Shown here: positions 58,616 through 59,050 of the stretch, in pieces
How the letters are laid out: each line of letters starts with the position of its first letter
Position numbering within the stretch: the first letter of the stretch is position 1
From: JARBUG01 sp035628915
GTDB lineage: Bacteria > Bacillota > Sulfobacillia > Symbiobacteriales > Symbiobacteriaceae
NCBI GenBank assembly: GCA_035628915.1
Contig: DASPIW010000010.1
Coordinates: 1-59,050, forward strand
Length of the DNA: 59,050 bases
Reading direction: 5' to 3'
Translations under genes and position numbers: made by a program
The notes under the pieces: generated by a model
What the model was told of the DNA's origin: nothing
Databases searched by the model: none
What the model saw: only the letters and a program-made list of their open reading frames with translations

Positions 58616-58846
58616 GTGAACATACCCAACGAGTACTTGATCACCATCGGGGAAGACAGCTGGATGGCCAAGTACGTCGGGTCCGGCGACCGCTTCCGGG
58701 GCCGGTTCGGCTTCCATCCGGCGGAGGCGGCGGAGCAGTATCCGGTGCCCGAAGGCACGCTGATGGTCTCGCCGGACCGGCGGACTTGCCAGTTGATCAC
58801 CGATGCGCCGCCAGTTCACCACTACTATCGGCTGCAGACGTTCTGA
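58616..58846 (+). CDS. Small protein of unknown function
   Basis: A 76-residue soluble protein, GTG 58616, after GGTGGAGGTG. The sequence (NIPNEYLITIGEDSWMAKYV, GFHPAEAAEQYPVPEGTLMV) suggests an alpha/beta fold without membrane segments. It lies 30 nt behind the LytTR regulator gene and is followed by a terminator, so it is likely the last gene of that operon. No family is recognised. Confidence 0.55.
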   Translation: MNIPNEYLITIGEDSWMAKYVGSGDRFRGRFGFHPAEAAEQYPVPEGTLMVSPDRRTCQLITDAPPVHHYYRLQTF

Positions 58847-58858
58847 ACTGAACGCGGG

Positions 58859-58885
58859 GAAGCCGGGCCTTTGCGGCCCGGCTTC
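58859..58885 (+). terminator. Terminator of the LytS/LytTR operon
   Basis: A perfect 11-bp stem (GAAGCCGGGCC / GGCCCGGCTTC) with a 5-nt loop, 12 nt after the last stop codon. Confidence 0.75.
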
Positions 58886-59008
58886 TCAGGCTGCTTACAA
58901 AGGTCGCGACCTAGAAGTCTGGTGAAAAGATCTCTTGAACCAAAATGATTCTGTTGCACCTTCGTCGAAACTGTATTGTGAGAAACACAGCAGAGGTGCA
59001 GCACAATC

Positions 59009-59050
59009 ATGCAGGGCAAGCGTTACAACCAATCCCGGCTGGTTCAAGAG
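59009..59050 (+). CDS. Start of a gene, possibly a transposase, cut by the window edge
   Basis: ATG 59009 follows AGAGGTG and opens MQGKRYNQSRLVQE before the window ends. The opening resembles transposases of IS1182-like elements, and the DNA from about 58900 is more AT-rich than its neighbours. Only 14 codons are visible, so the call is tentative. Confidence 0.35.
   Translation, partial: MQGKRYNQSRLVQE

Noticed and set aside
1..59050. CRISPR arrays, tRNA genes or a prophage
   Set aside because: No regularly spaced repeats with unique spacers, no cloverleaf-type sequences with a T-arm GTTCGAATC motif outside genes, and no phage structural genes were seen.

Overview
The window looks like chromosomal DNA from a GC-rich Firmicute of the Symbiobacterium type. 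This is inference: the base composition is high-GC, yet the gene set is low-GC-Firmicute in style, with AGGAGG-type ribosome sites, frequent GTG and TTG starts, a T-box leader, LytS/LytTR signalling and YjzC, YczE and GapB relatives. The left edge cuts a 5S rRNA, so an rRNA operon lies just upstream. The right edge cuts what may be a transposase gene.

Layout. 0-6 kb: 5S rRNA, a shortened MFS transporter, then an uptake [NiFe]-hydrogenase operon (small, large, cytochrome b, maturation protease, Rieske-like protein). The small subunit carries the six-cysteine signature of oxygen-tolerant enzymes. 6-13 kb: a lipoprotein serpin, a polysaccharide-deacetylase-like protein, and a complete spermidine/putrescine ABC transporter (potABCD). 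13-16.5 kb: a decayed stretch with a lipoprotein gene lacking a normal start codon, remnants of a sigma-54 activator, a LuxR/MalT regulator and a flavodoxin-type reductase, plus a degenerate tandem repeat. 16.5-25 kb: DAHP synthase with a C-terminal chorismate mutase under a phenylalanine-type T-box, DUF523 and DUF1330 genes, a GH4 glycosidase, small membrane proteins, a 2-hydroxyacid dehydrogenase, an inositol-phosphatase-like enzyme and an exported DUF6448 protein.

25-37 kb is central metabolism: a GapB-like dehydrogenase divergent from a BTAD regulator with two operator-like palindromes between them, a broken metallo-hydrolase, then lpdA and the E1alpha, E1beta and E2 genes of a branched-chain 2-oxoacid dehydrogenase complex. 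Lipoyl synthase lies a little downstream and could supply the cofactor for E2. A long nested inverted repeat sits directly in front of E2. 37-40.5 kb: a class II UvrA divergent from a regulator with two MerR-type helix-turn-helix domains.

40.5-51.3 kb reads as an envelope or export locus: two tandemly duplicated extracytoplasmic substrate-binding lipoproteins without a permease, an exported copper-amine-oxidase-N-like protein, then overlapping ATPase, membrane-fusion adaptor and FtsX-type permease genes, a second ATPase fused to an AbrB-like domain, and an OmpR-type two-component system. 51.3-59 kb: a Tat-exported flavodoxin-like protein, small proteins, another exported protein, a metallo-beta-lactamase-fold enzyme, a phospholipase-D-like lipoprotein with an N-terminal lamin-tail-like domain, and a LytS/LytTR pair.

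No tRNA, CRISPR array or prophage was recognised. Functional calls rest on motif recognition by eye; no database search was run.
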